Assembly (NCBI GenBank): GCA_900547125.1
Contig: URFU01000020.1
Span: forward strand, 1-23,445
Direction of reading: 5' to 3'
DNA: 23,445 nt
Origin: an uncultured Collinsella sp.
GTDB taxonomy: Bacteria; Actinomycetota; Coriobacteriia; Coriobacteriales; Coriobacteriaceae
Below the pieces are notes generated by a model that saw nothing but the letters and a program-made list of their open reading frames with translations, ran no database searches and was not told where the DNA came from. The translations under genes were made by a program, and so were the position numbers. Shown here one piece after another: positions 15,100 through 22,724 of this stretch (position 1 is the stretch's first letter; the number at the start of each line of letters is the position of its first letter).

Positions 15100-15611
15100 G
15101 CGGGGCTCCCCTCAAAATAATGGTGGACGCCAACGTATGGGTTGATTCGTTTTGCGTCGACCATGCCGAGTCGCTTGCCGCGCGTGCGTTTATTGGGCAG
15201 GCGGCGGAGACGGGGGCATTGCTGTTCTTTCCGGTGCATATCGCCAAGGACGTGCTGTACGTTGTCCAACACGAGCTGAAGCGTAGCGTTCTTGCCAGCG
15301 GGGGAGCGCTCGACGAGGCATCTGCCCGTGCAATTGGCGATGCGGCGTTGGCGTTTGTTCGGAACATGACCGAAAACGCTACGGCCGTGGGTGCAGACGC
15401 ATCCGATCTGTGGCTAGCCGACAAATATCTGACGCTCCATCGCGATTACGAGGACAACTTGGTGCTCGCCGCGTGCAAGCGCGCACAGGTCGATTACTTA
15501 GTGACCAACGATCACAAGCTGCTCGAACATGCCGATCTTGCAGCGAAGACCCCGCGCCAAATGATGTCGATTCTTGCTTTGGCCGAACGCGGCGGCGCGG
15601 CTATCGGTTGA
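15096..15611 (+). CDS. PIN-domain ribonuclease toxin (VapC-like)
   Basis: GTG 15096 is the start: it overlaps the antitoxin stop as GTGA and follows AAAAGGGGA. The 171-aa protein has the PIN core: Asp11 in IMVDANVWVDSF, an acidic pair in HRDYEDNLVLAACKRA, and Asp in LVTNDHKLLEHA. PIN toxins are Mg-dependent RNases, often specific for initiator tRNA or rRNA loops. The length is somewhat above the VapC norm (about 130 aa), with extra helical sequence in the middle. With the upstream RHH gene it forms a type II toxin-antitoxin unit; toxicity is inferred from the family. Confidence 0.82.
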   Translation: MSGAPLKIMVDANVWVDSFCVDHAESLAARAFIGQAAETGALLFFPVHIAKDVLYVVQHELKRSVLASGGALDEASARAIGDAALAFVRNMTENATAVGADASDLWLADKYLTLHRDYEDNLVLAACKRAQVDYLVTNDHKLLEHADLAAKTPRQMMSILALAERGGAAIG

Positions 15612-15623
15612 CGCGAACTGTTT

Positions 15624-15660
15624 GCGGGCCTCTTGGACGACGATGCGCCAAGGGACCCGC
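15624..15660. terminator. Hairpin between convergent genes
   Basis: GCGGGCCTCTTGG (15624-15636) and CCAAGGGACCCGC (15648-15660) pair at 12 of 13 positions, one as a wobble. It lies between the PIN gene and the convergent minus-strand gene and may serve both. Confidence 0.5.
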
Positions 15661-15669
15661 GTCTGCTAT

Positions 15670-16104
15670 TTACAAAAGCTCGGCCTTAATGGTGGGACTT
15701 TCTGCGAGCTGCTCGGCTGCCTTTTCGTCTGAGCTGTCGAGTGCTGCCAGACTGCGGTAGACCCACTCGTTGACCTGGGTGTTCTTGACGCCTGCAGTCT
15801 GCATAAGGGTACCTACCTCGCGGATTGCTGCGAGCAGATCGGCCTTGGGACCTGCGAGCTCTACCTCGATGCCGTGGTAGGCGGCCACGCCGCGGTTCTC
15901 ACTCACGTGGTCGATAAAGCCCTCGACGGTCTCAAGCTGCTGGGCGAGAGCTGCATCATCGTCGGCGTCCAGCGCGACGAGTGCGTTCGATACCGTGAGG
16001 GCGGGATGTCCGCAGGGGACGAAGCCTTCGATGACATCCATAGCTTCGGTAATGGTTGAGCCCAGGCCTGCGAGGGCATTGACGAGTTGCTGCTTGGTAT
16101 CCAT
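15670..16104 (-). CDS. Hypothetical acidic helical protein
   Basis: I do not recognise a family. The 144-aa frame starts at ATG (16104-16102), with AAAGGA upstream at normal spacing on the minus strand. It has coding character: acidic, Ala-rich, mostly helical, no signal peptide or membrane segment, with one recognisable VPCGHPAL loop. It converges on the toxin-antitoxin pair and diverges from tmRNA. The plus-strand frames over this interval are low-complexity shadows. A cytosolic conserved coriobacterial protein is the best guess. Confidence 0.65.
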   Translation of the reverse strand: MDTKQQLVNALAGLGSTITEAMDVIEGFVPCGHPALTVSNALVALDADDDAALAQQLETVEGFIDHVSENRGVAAYHGIEVELAGPKADLLAAIREVGTLMQTAGVKNTQVNEWVYRSLAALDSSDEKAAEQLAESPTIKAELL

Positions 16105-16341
16105 GGCGGTCCTTTCGACGGGTCAATTTTGCTTGGCGAAAATATACGTGACGCGATCGGTAGCAAAAGTGCGAAGTGCGGCGCACATTGGGGTCTTCAC
16201 AGCTCGTGCATAGAACAGCTGTCCGCTTTCAGAACGTGGTAAGATAACACTCCACAAGCGGGGCTCGCCCCGCATGTTCCTTGAAAAGTCGACGGGTGTT
16301 GGGTGCTCGTGCCCAATGCCATCCAGACTTTCCCGACATTC

Positions 16342-16705
16342 GGGGGCGACTGGTTTCGACACGATAGCTCTGAGAGAGGAAGCAAGCCGAGGTCTCCTCG
16401 CCTCGTTAAACAGGGGTACCGTCAAATTGAATTGACAACAACTCTTCTTTTGAGCCTATGGCTCTCGCTGCTTAATTTATAGCGGCGCGTCAACCCGGTG
16501 ATTTCCCCGCCACCGGTGCGACGTCATTTTAGGGGAATGCTCCTGCGCACGTAATCGGTATGGCGCAGGCTAAGACCGAACCGGTTAGGACGCCGCGAGC
16601 GTGTCGCTGCGCGCAAAGCGTCCGAGACTAAACCAGCGACTGAGCTTGGAGATGCCAATCAGGGGGCTTTCGTGGACCGGAGTTCGATTCTCCGCGCCTC
16701 CACCA
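16342..16705 (+). ncRNA. ssrA: Transfer-messenger RNA (tmRNA)
   Basis: The 5' end GGGGGCGACTGGTTTCGAC and the 3' end GTTCGATTCTCCGCG...CCTCCACCA form the tRNA-like acceptor (GGGGGCG with CGCCTCC, one wobble) and T-arm; CCA is encoded. The tag reading frame is seen at about 16434-16475: DNNSSFEPMALAA followed by TAA, ending in the degradation signal ALAA. The exact resume codon is uncertain. The RNA rescues stalled ribosomes with SmpB. A weak TAAGAT -10-like box lies at 16240, and GC hairpins precede the gene. A terminator follows immediately. Confidence 0.97.
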
Positions 16706-16713
16706 TAAGTAAC

Positions 16714-16751
16714 AGGCAGGTAGAGAAGTGTCTCTACCTGCCTTTTTATTT
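16714..16751 (+). terminator. Terminator of ssrA
   Basis: AGGCAGGTAGAGA (16714-16726) and TCTCTACCTGCCT (16731-16743) form a perfect 13-bp stem with loop AGTG, followed by TTTTATTT. Confidence 0.93.
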
Positions 16752-16760
16752 CTAGTCCGC

Positions 16761-17018
16761 ACCGCGGAGAATCGAACTCTATGCAGGGCGCGAGCGTTAA
16801 GCAAACGCGAAGCGTTTGTAGCGAGCGGGCGAGGGCGCCGGCAGGCGGCCGAAGCCGGTGCGGATTTGCGAAGCAAATACGCGGATTCTCCGCGCAAAGT
16901 CGCGACCAGATATAGATGCGATGCCGATTAAGCTCCGGCTGCCCATGCCCCGCACCAACGCAAGCCCCAAACCGCGGAGAATCGAACTCTGAGCAGGGCG
17001 CGGGCGTAAAGAAAACGC
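16761..17018. repeat. Two 48-bp direct repeats carrying an inverted copy of the tmRNA T-arm
   Basis: Copies at 16761-16808 and 16971-17018 share ACCGCGGAGAATCGAACTCT and then GCAGGGCGCG-GCGT-AAG with few differences, 210 bases apart. On the minus strand each reads AGTTCGATTCTCCGCG, a 16-base match to the 3' end of ssrA. Between them lie small perfect hairpins (CAAACGC-GAA-GCGTTTG at 16802-16818, ATTTGC-GAA-GCAAAT at 16864-16878, CGCGGA-TTC-TCCGCG at 16880-16894). No gene is supported in 16752-17330. These look like attachment-site scars from elements that integrate at tmRNA. Confidence 0.7.
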
Positions 17019-17034
17019 CTTGGCAACGCAGACC

Positions 17035-17236
17035 GGGACACGCTTTCCCGATGGCAGCCCAAGCGGAAAGCACGTCCCGGAATCCGCGCTCAGACTGGGA
17101 CGTAGTTTCCGGATGGCGCATCAAGCGGAAACCGCATCCCGGAATCTAAGCTCGAAATGGGATTCATTTTCCTGATGGCGGGCTCAGCGGAAAATGCGAC
17201 CCGGAATTTGCTCTGAGAACGGGACACGCTTTCCCG
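17035..17236. repeat. Tandem array of 62-bp structured repeats (3.3 units)
   Basis: Units begin at 17035, 17097, 17159 and (truncated) 17221, in exact 62-base register. Each has a 14-nt arm GGGAN...TTTCC, a 16-nt loop with conserved GATGGC and AGC, the complementary arm GGAAA...CCC, then GGAAT and an 18-nt spacer ending near CTCNGA. Arms pair at 12 of 14 positions in every unit although their sequences differ. The fourth unit stops after 16 bases. The array ends about 95 bases before the patatin gene. Confidence 0.85.
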
Positions 17237-17330
17237 CCGACCGCCACGCCCTCCTCAACTCCAAAACCTGCGCTCTCGCCATCCTAAAACTGGGTAGAAG
17301 AAAGCCAAAACGCAATCGCAGGAGGTCAAT

Positions 17331-18209
17331 ATGACTGCAGAAGATAAGGCAAAGAACGCCGGCAAGGTCGCGCTCGTTTTGGAGGGCGGCAGTTTTCGCG
17401 GGCAATTTACCGCAGGCGTGCTCGACGTTCTCATGGAGGCCGGCGTCGAAATCCCGGCTGTCTACGGTGTATCGGCCGGCGCCCTCAACGGTGTGAACTA
17501 CAAGTCGCACCAGATCGGCCGTGCCAACCGCATCAACCTGGCTTTCTGCAACGACAACCGCTTCATGGGCGCCGCATCGTTTGCGTCCACGGGCTCCATT
17601 GTGGGTTACGACTTTATCTTCAACGATGTCCAGGACCGCCTGGATCCCTTTGACAACGAGACGTTCGACGCGAGCCCCATCGAGATGTACGCCGTTGCGA
17701 CGGACATGCTCTTTGGAACCGCTGCCTACCTGCCGGTCAAAAGCGCCGTGCTCGATCTCGACGCTGTGCGCGCATCGACCTCGTTGCCGCTGGTGACGCC
17801 GCCGGTCGAGATTGACGGGCACAAATACGTCGACGGCGGCGTGGCCGATTCGGTTCCTATCGAGCATGTGCTCGAGGAGGCGGGCTTCGATCGCGCAGTT
17901 GTCATTGTCACGCAGGACCGCTCGTACGAGAAAAAGCCCTACGAGTTTATGCCGGCCGCGCGCGCCCGCTATGCTGACTACCCCTATCTGCTCGAGGCTA
18001 TCGAGACGCGCCACGACCGTTATAACATCCAGCGCATGCATCTGTGGAAGTATGAGCGCGAGGGCCGTGCGCTGGTCGTTGCTCCGCAAAAGCCGGTCGA
18101 GGTCGGCCATGTCGAGCACGATTCGGCAAAGCTTTTGGACCTGTATATCCAGGGCCGTCAGGAGGCAAAGCGCCTGCTCGCGGAAATCCAAGAGTTCGTT
18201 GAGCGCTAG
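17331..18209 (+). CDS. Patatin-like phospholipase (YjjU-type)
   Basis: The 292-aa cytosolic serine hydrolase starts at ATG 17331 after AGGAGGT (17320-17326). The patatin motifs are complete: the oxyanion loop LEGGSFRG (17-24), the nucleophile elbow GVSAG with Ser48, and the catalytic Asp168 in VDGGVADSVP. It should hydrolyse acyl esters of phospholipids or related lipids. The C-terminal part (YADYPYLLEAIETRHDRYN) matches bacterial YjjU-like patatins, and there is no signal peptide. It stands alone between the structured repeats and rplM, so context says nothing about its substrate. Confidence 0.92.
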   Translation: MTAEDKAKNAGKVALVLEGGSFRGQFTAGVLDVLMEAGVEIPAVYGVSAGALNGVNYKSHQIGRANRINLAFCNDNRFMGAASFASTGSIVGYDFIFNDVQDRLDPFDNETFDASPIEMYAVATDMLFGTAAYLPVKSAVLDLDAVRASTSLPLVTPPVEIDGHKYVDGGVADSVPIEHVLEEAGFDRAVVIVTQDRSYEKKPYEFMPAARARYADYPYLLEAIETRHDRYNIQRMHLWKYEREGRALVVAPQKPVEVGHVEHDSAKLLDLYIQGRQEAKRLLAEIQEFVER

Positions 18210-18310
18210 CGATAGCGAACCCTCAAAAAAATGACAACAGCTAAAGAGCTGGAAAAATCACGGCTCGTGGATGACATGTGCAGAAACTCTGGTCGGAGCC
18301 AAAATACCTG

Positions 18311-18338
18311 TTGACTCGTACGGCGAGCGGGGTAATAT
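18311..18338 (+). promoter_or_regulatory. Promoter of rplM-rpsI
   Basis: TTGACT (18311-18316), a 16-base spacer and TAATAT (18333-18338) form a strong housekeeping promoter, giving a leader of about 60 nt. Confidence 0.8.
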
Positions 18339-18344
18339 GGACGG

Positions 18345-18376
18345 GTTACTTGCAGAGCCCCGTGAATCTCTGTAAC
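18345..18376 (+). promoter_or_regulatory. Possible L13 autoregulatory leader hairpin
   Basis: Within the short leader, GTTA (18345-18348) pairs with TAAC (18373-18376) and CAGAG (18353-18357) with CTCTG (18368-18372), leaving a bulge on one side. A bulged stem ahead of rplM fits an L13 leader, but I cannot match it to a defined class. Confidence 0.35.
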
Positions 18377-18404
18377 AACACGTACTGTACATGGAGGAGT
18401 CTAA

Positions 18405-18848
18405 GTGATTTCGAAATCGACTCACTACGCCAAGCAGGGCGAGGTCCAGCGCAACTGGGTTCTCGTCGACGCCGATGGTGCTGTCCTGGGCCGTCTTGCC
18501 ACCCAGATCGCAATGATCCTGCGCGGTAAGAACAAGCCCCAGTTCACGCCCAACAGCGACTGCGGCGACTTCGTTGTCGTCATCAACGCCGATAAGGTCC
18601 AGCTTACCGGTAACAAGGCCGACACGAAGACCTATTATCGCCACAGCGGCTACAACGGCGGCCTCAAGGCTGAGAGCTTCCGCCAGGCTATGGAGAAGCA
18701 CCCGGAGAAGGTCATCGAGCGCGCCGTTCGCGGTATGCTGCCCAAGACCACCCTCGGCCGTGCCCAGATGACCAAGCTTAAGGTCTACGCTGGTGCCGAG
18801 CATCCGCATGCTGCCCAGAACCCCACGAAGATTGAGCTGGAGGCTTAA
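18405..18848 (+). CDS. rplM: 50S ribosomal protein L13
   Basis: The 147-aa protein starts at GTG 18405, directly behind GGAGGAG (18393-18398). It has the L13 landmarks: RNWVLVDADGAVLGRLATQIA, LRGKNKPQFTPNSDCGDFVVVINA, YYRHSGYNGG, and the AVRGMLPKTTLGR motif. L13 is an early assembly protein that binds 23S rRNA. It is followed after 2 bases by rpsI, the universal L13-S9 pair. Confidence 0.97.
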   Translation: MISKSTHYAKQGEVQRNWVLVDADGAVLGRLATQIAMILRGKNKPQFTPNSDCGDFVVVINADKVQLTGNKADTKTYYRHSGYNGGLKAESFRQAMEKHPEKVIERAVRGMLPKTTLGRAQMTKLKVYAGAEHPHAAQNPTKIELEA

Positions 18849-18850
18849 AG

Positions 18851-19246
<396 letters not shown>

Positions 19247-19276
19247 GGTTTTATCTCCTTTCGAGATACAATGTAC

Positions 19277-19320
19277 AAGCGGGGCCTGCCGATTCCTCGG
19301 CGGGTCCCGCTTTTCTTTTT
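19277..19320 (+). terminator. Terminator of rplM-rpsI
   Basis: A 16-bp stem (19277-19292 with 19297-19312, two wobbles, loop TTCC) is followed by an extended T-run with one C. Confidence 0.95.
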
Positions 19321-19369
19321 CGACTAGGGTGGGCGGTTGCATATCGCCTGCTAGGGAAGGAGCGATCCT

Positions 19370-20707
19370 ATGCCCCAGAACATCTTCGGTACCGACGGCG
19401 TCCGTGGCGTCGCCAACGCCGATCTTTCGTGCGACCTCGCGTTTCGTCTGGGTCGCGCGGCGACCAAGTTTCTTGGTCCGGACATCTGCATCGGCCGTGA
19501 CACGCGCCTTTCGGGCACCATGCTCGAGAGCGCTCTGACCGCCGGCATCATGGCCGAGGGCGGCCGTCCGCACTGCTGTGGCGTCATCCCCACGCCTGCC
19601 GTGGCGCTGCTCACCGTTCAGAACGAGCTCGACGGCGGCATCGTCATCTCCGCTTCGCATAATCCGCCGGAGTTCAACGGCATCAAGTTCTTTAGCCGCA
19701 AGGGCATGAAGCTTCCCGATGCTGTCGAGGAAGAGATCAGCGCCTGGGTCATGTCCGAGGAAGCCATGGCTGCCGATACGCTGCCGACCGGTGCCGGCGT
19801 GGGCCACATCATCAAGATGAAGGACGCCCGCAAGGCATATGTCGACCACGCCATCGATACGCTTGATGGCCTGAGGCTTGACGGCCTGGTCGTTGCCGTC
19901 GACTGCGGTCACGGTGCTTCCTGCCAGACTACGCCCGCCGCGCTGCAGCGCCTGGGTGCCACGGTCCATGCCATCAACACCGATTACTGCGGCACCGACA
20001 TCAATGTCGAGTGCGGCTCCACTCACCTTGAGCCCCTGCGCGAGCTCGTGCTGCGCACCCATGCTGACATCGGCCTGGCCCACGACGGCGACGCCGACCG
20101 CGTACTGTTCGTGGACAGTGAGGGCAATGAGATCGACGGTGACTACATCCTGGCTATCTGCGGTTCTGACCTCGCCGCTCGCGGCAAGCTCGTCAACTCC
20201 GAGATCGTCTCGACCGTCATGTGCAACCTGGGCTTCTCCATCGCTATGAAGGAGCAGGGCTTCGAGATGGTTCAGACCGCCGTGGGCGACCGCTACGTTC
20301 TGGAGCGCATGCTCGCGGACGGCGCCGTCATCGGCGGCGAGCAGTCCGGCCACATCATCTTCCTGGAGCACAACACCACCGGTGACGGCCTGGTGACGGC
20401 CCTGCAGCTTCTGGCCGTGCTCAAGCGCACCGGTCGTACCCTCACTGATCTTGCCGGCATCATGAAGAAGTACCCGCAGGTACTCGTCAACGTGCATTCC
20501 GACAACAAGGCTGGTCTGGACGATTGCCAGCCCATTTGGGACGCCGTCGCTGCTGCCGAGAAGGAGCTTGACGGCCGTGGCCGCATTCTGGTGCGCCCGA
20601 GCGGTACCGAGCCGCTGGTCCGCGTGATGGCCGAGGCCGAGACGCACGAGCTGACCCAGCGCGTTGTCGACGACATCGTCGAGGTTGTCAAGCGCGAACT
20701 TCCCTAA
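19370..20707 (+). CDS. glmM: Phosphoglucosamine mutase
   Basis: The 445-aa enzyme interconverts glucosamine-6-P and glucosamine-1-P for UDP-GlcNAc and peptidoglycan synthesis. The start ATG 19370 follows AAGGAG (19357-19362). Motifs appear in order: FGTDGVRG at the N-terminus, the phosphoserine loop ISASHNP (Ser96), metal-binding DGDADRV, and the phosphate-binding RPSGTEPLVRV at the C-terminus. Length is normal. It lies about 50 bases after the rpsI terminator with no clear promoter of its own, so read-through is possible. It opposes nagB downstream in amino-sugar flow. Confidence 0.97.
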   Translation: MPQNIFGTDGVRGVANADLSCDLAFRLGRAATKFLGPDICIGRDTRLSGTMLESALTAGIMAEGGRPHCCGVIPTPAVALLTVQNELDGGIVISASHNPPEFNGIKFFSRKGMKLPDAVEEEISAWVMSEEAMAADTLPTGAGVGHIIKMKDARKAYVDHAIDTLDGLRLDGLVVAVDCGHGASCQTTPAALQRLGATVHAINTDYCGTDINVECGSTHLEPLRELVLRTHADIGLAHDGDADRVLFVDSEGNEIDGDYILAICGSDLAARGKLVNSEIVSTVMCNLGFSIAMKEQGFEMVQTAVGDRYVLERMLADGAVIGGEQSGHIIFLEHNTTGDGLVTALQLLAVLKRTGRTLTDLAGIMKKYPQVLVNVHSDNKAGLDDCQPIWDAVAAAEKELDGRGRILVRPSGTEPLVRVMAEAETHELTQRVVDDIVEVVKRELP

Positions 20708-20720
20708 TGGTCAAAAACCG

Positions 20721-20749
20721 TTGCCAAGTGGTAAACTGATAAGGTTATT
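20721..20749 (+). promoter_or_regulatory. Candidate promoter of the EIIA gene
   Basis: TTGCCA (20721-20726) is followed at 17 bases by GTTATT. The -10 is poor, so this is tentative. Confidence 0.35.
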
Positions 20750-20778
20750 TTGATTGATTGGTATGTCCGAGGGGGAGC

Positions 20779-21276
20779 ATGTTCACTAAAGTCCTAAGGT
20801 CTTTTGGTATGCGTGGTCGAGTCCTTACGCTGGATGCTCCCATCTCGGGCGACGTCATTCCGCTTTCCGAGGTAAACGACCAGACGTTTGCCACCGGCCT
20901 TTTGGGCCAGGGCGTGGCTATTCAGCCCACCGGAACGCGTGTGATTGCACCGGCTGACGCCAAGGTCGAGGCCATTTTTCCCACGGGACACGCCGTTGCG
21001 CTTAACACGGTCGATGGCTTGGACGTGCTCATCCACGTTGGTTTGGACACTGTTCAGCTCGAGGGCAAGCACTTTACCGTGCATGCGCAAGTGGGTGACA
21101 TCGTCCATAAGGGCGATGTGCTCATTGAGTTCGATCGCGAGGCAATTGCTGCCGAGGGCTACGATGTGACGGTTCCCATCTTGGTGTGCAACTCCGTTGA
21201 GTTCTCAAGCATCAAGGGCTCCGTTGGCGTGCATGTCGAGGAGATGGACCAGCTCATCGTTGCTCGCGAGCGCTAG
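20779..21276 (+). CDS. PTS EIIA component, glucose family (Crr-like)
   Basis: The 165-aa soluble phosphocarrier starts at ATG 20779 (MFTKVL), preceded by GAGGGGGAG; the frame's earlier ATG at 20758 lacks a ribosome-binding site. The Glc-type EIIA fold is clear: APISGDVIPLSEVND, GQGVAIQPTGTRVIAPADAK, and the active-site histidines His71 (TGHAVAL) and His86 (LIHVGLDTVQLEG, the phosphorylated one by homology). It receives phosphate from HPr and passes it to an EIIBC not encoded here. A free-standing EIIA between glmM and nagB suggests a role in amino-sugar or glucose-family uptake, but its partner is unknown. Confidence 0.93.
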   Translation: MFTKVLRSFGMRGRVLTLDAPISGDVIPLSEVNDQTFATGLLGQGVAIQPTGTRVIAPADAKVEAIFPTGHAVALNTVDGLDVLIHVGLDTVQLEGKHFTVHAQVGDIVHKGDVLIEFDREAIAAEGYDVTVPILVCNSVEFSSIKGSVGVHVEEMDQLIVARER

Positions 21277-21316
21277 CAAGTGCACGTGGCCATTAGCCTA
21301 CAATTCAAACACGTTT

Positions 21317-21350
21317 ACGGAGGGCGCCCTTGAAAGAGGACGCCCTCCGT
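21317..21350 (+). terminator. Hairpin after the EIIA gene
   Basis: ACGGAGGGCGCCCT (21317-21330) and AGGACGCCCTCCGT (21337-21350) pair at 13 of 14 positions with a 6-nt loop. No T-run follows, so it may be a processed or Rho-assisted end. Confidence 0.6.
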
Positions 21351-21547
21351 GGCAAGATGGGATTGTCCGAAGCTAAACAGCTTTGGGTCACCGTGGACGG
21401 GCAGGGGCCTCGACGCGGCTAGACACGAGACACATACATTACGCGACCTCGCCCTGGTGGCCGCACACGTTGGTTGCGGCCGACGCGGGCCGCGGGCAAG
21501 TGCTTGTAAGGGGAGCCTTGCCTCTCTTGTACGAGAAAGGACGCGTA
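21351..21547 (+). other. Long leader upstream of nagB, no class recognised
   Basis: About 197 bases separate the EIIA hairpin from nagB. It contains AAGCT-AAAC-AGCTT (21369-21382) and GGCCGCA...TGCGGCC (21460-21482) stems and a GC-rich middle. I found no match to known riboswitch cores and no DasR-like GntR palindrome. The frame that runs through it into nagB (from 21383) has no start site support. Confidence 0.4.
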
Positions 21548-22276
21548 ATGAAGATCATTAAAGCTAAAGACTACGAGGATATGAGCCGCAAGGCCGCCAA
21601 TATTATCTCGGCGCAGGTTATCCTCAAGCCCGACTGTGTGCTGGGCCTTGCCACCGGCTCCACCCCGATCGGTGCCTACAAGCAGCTCGCTGCTTGGTAC
21701 AAGAAGGGCGACGTCGACTTTGCCGAGGTCAGCACCTACAACCTGGACGAGTATCGCGGCCTTTCGCACGACGATCCCCAGAGCTATCACTACTTCATGC
21801 GTGAGAACTTCTTCGATCACATCAACATCGACCTGAACAACACGCATGTGCCCGACGGTTCCAACCCCGACGCCGCCGCTGCCTGCTCTGAGTACGACAA
21901 GATCGTCGCCGCCGCCGGTTACCCGGATCTGCAGCTGCTCGGCATTGGCAACAACGGCCACATCGGCTTCAACGAGCCCGATGACCACTTCTCCAAGGGC
22001 ACGCACTGCGTCGACCATACCGAGAGCACCATTCAGGCCAACAGCCGCCTGTTCGACAGCATCGACGATGTTCCCCGTCAGGCCTACACCATGGGTACCC
22101 AGACCATCATGTATGCCCGCATGATCTTGGTCGTCGCCAACGGCGAGGCCAAGGCTCAGGCCGTGCATGACATGTGCTATGGTCCGGTTACGCCCGAGTG
22201 CCCGGCTTCGATCCTGCAGCTGCACACCAACTGCGTTGTCGTTGCCGACGAGGCCGCCCTTTCGCTCTGCGAGTAG
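21548..22276 (+). CDS. nagB: Glucosamine-6-phosphate deaminase
   Basis: The 242-aa enzyme converts glucosamine-6-P to fructose-6-P and ammonia. The start is ATG 21548 (MKIIKAKDYEDMS), with AAAGGA upstream. Family motifs are GLATGSTPIGAYK (phosphate loop), STYNLDEYRGL (catalytic Asp in NLDEY), and GIGNNGHIGFNEP with the ring-opening His. Length is normal for the short, hexameric-type bacterial form. No nagA is adjacent. Together with glmM it sets the balance between cell-wall synthesis and amino-sugar catabolism. A good terminator follows. Confidence 0.97.
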   Translation: MKIIKAKDYEDMSRKAANIISAQVILKPDCVLGLATGSTPIGAYKQLAAWYKKGDVDFAEVSTYNLDEYRGLSHDDPQSYHYFMRENFFDHINIDLNNTHVPDGSNPDAAAACSEYDKIVAAAGYPDLQLLGIGNNGHIGFNEPDDHFSKGTHCVDHTESTIQANSRLFDSIDDVPRQAYTMGTQTIMYARMILVVANGEAKAQAVHDMCYGPVTPECPASILQLHTNCVVVADEAALSLCE

Positions 22277-22308
22277 CGCGAATCCTGCACCTCGACATAG
22301 CCTTGCCT

Positions 22309-22336
22309 AAGGCCTCCGCTTTGCGGGGGCCTTTTT
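22309..22336 (+). terminator. Terminator of nagB
   Basis: AAGGCCTCCGC (22309-22319) and GCGGGGGCCTT (22323-22333) form an 11-bp stem with loop TTT and one wobble, followed by further T. Confidence 0.93.
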
Positions 22337-22360
22337 GCTATCCCTTCCCGCCCACTTGAC

Positions 22361-22620
22361 CAAAAACTTGCCGCAAGCTTGACGAATGCCGGATGTCCAA
22401 CAGCTTGATTCATTCTATACCAGATTCTATGCAAAAATGCCACTAGAAGGTCGTAGACGGTAGCGGGTGCTAGGCGAGTTGAATGACATGGCTGAACTTT
22501 GTTCATCTGCGTTACACTGCCGCTTAGATGGGACAAGCTGACAAGCTCATTTACCTGCTTAAAGACCGATTAGTCGGGGGATTAATAACAATCGGCCCTC
22601 GCTGTACAAAAACTTGCCGC
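22361..22620. repeat. Repeated 14-mer in the gap before the ATPase regulator
   Basis: CAAAAACTTGCCGC occurs at 22361-22374 and 22607-22620. The 388-base gap 22337-22724 also holds TGAAC-TTT-GTTCA (22493-22505) and no supportable gene. These could be binding sites for the regulator encoded next. Confidence 0.4.
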
Positions 22621-22724
22621 TTGCGTACCAAAAGACAACCTAAAACACAAGGTCGCTCTATTCATAGCGCGGCTTGTATGGTCTTGCGGCTACAGTGTCC
22701 ATACGGTCGAGTTGAGGAGCGGGC

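Noticed and set aside
16761..17018. tRNA genes suggested by the GTTCGATTC T-arm sequence
   Set aside because: Only the T-arm half is present; no D-arm, anticodon arm or acceptor complement can be drawn around it.
16585..17124. 179-aa minus-strand frame containing GGGAENRTPVHESPLIG
   Set aside because: It arises from translating tmRNA and the T-arm repeats in antisense; such products are known mis-annotations near tRNA-like ends.
17035..17236. CRISPR array
   Set aside because: The regular 62-base period is contiguous repeats with diverged stems. There is no constant repeat with variable spacers and no cas gene.
21383..21547. 55-residue N-terminal extension of NagB
   Set aside because: NagB homologues start at MKII-type sequence; the extension is unconserved and lacks a ribosome-binding site.
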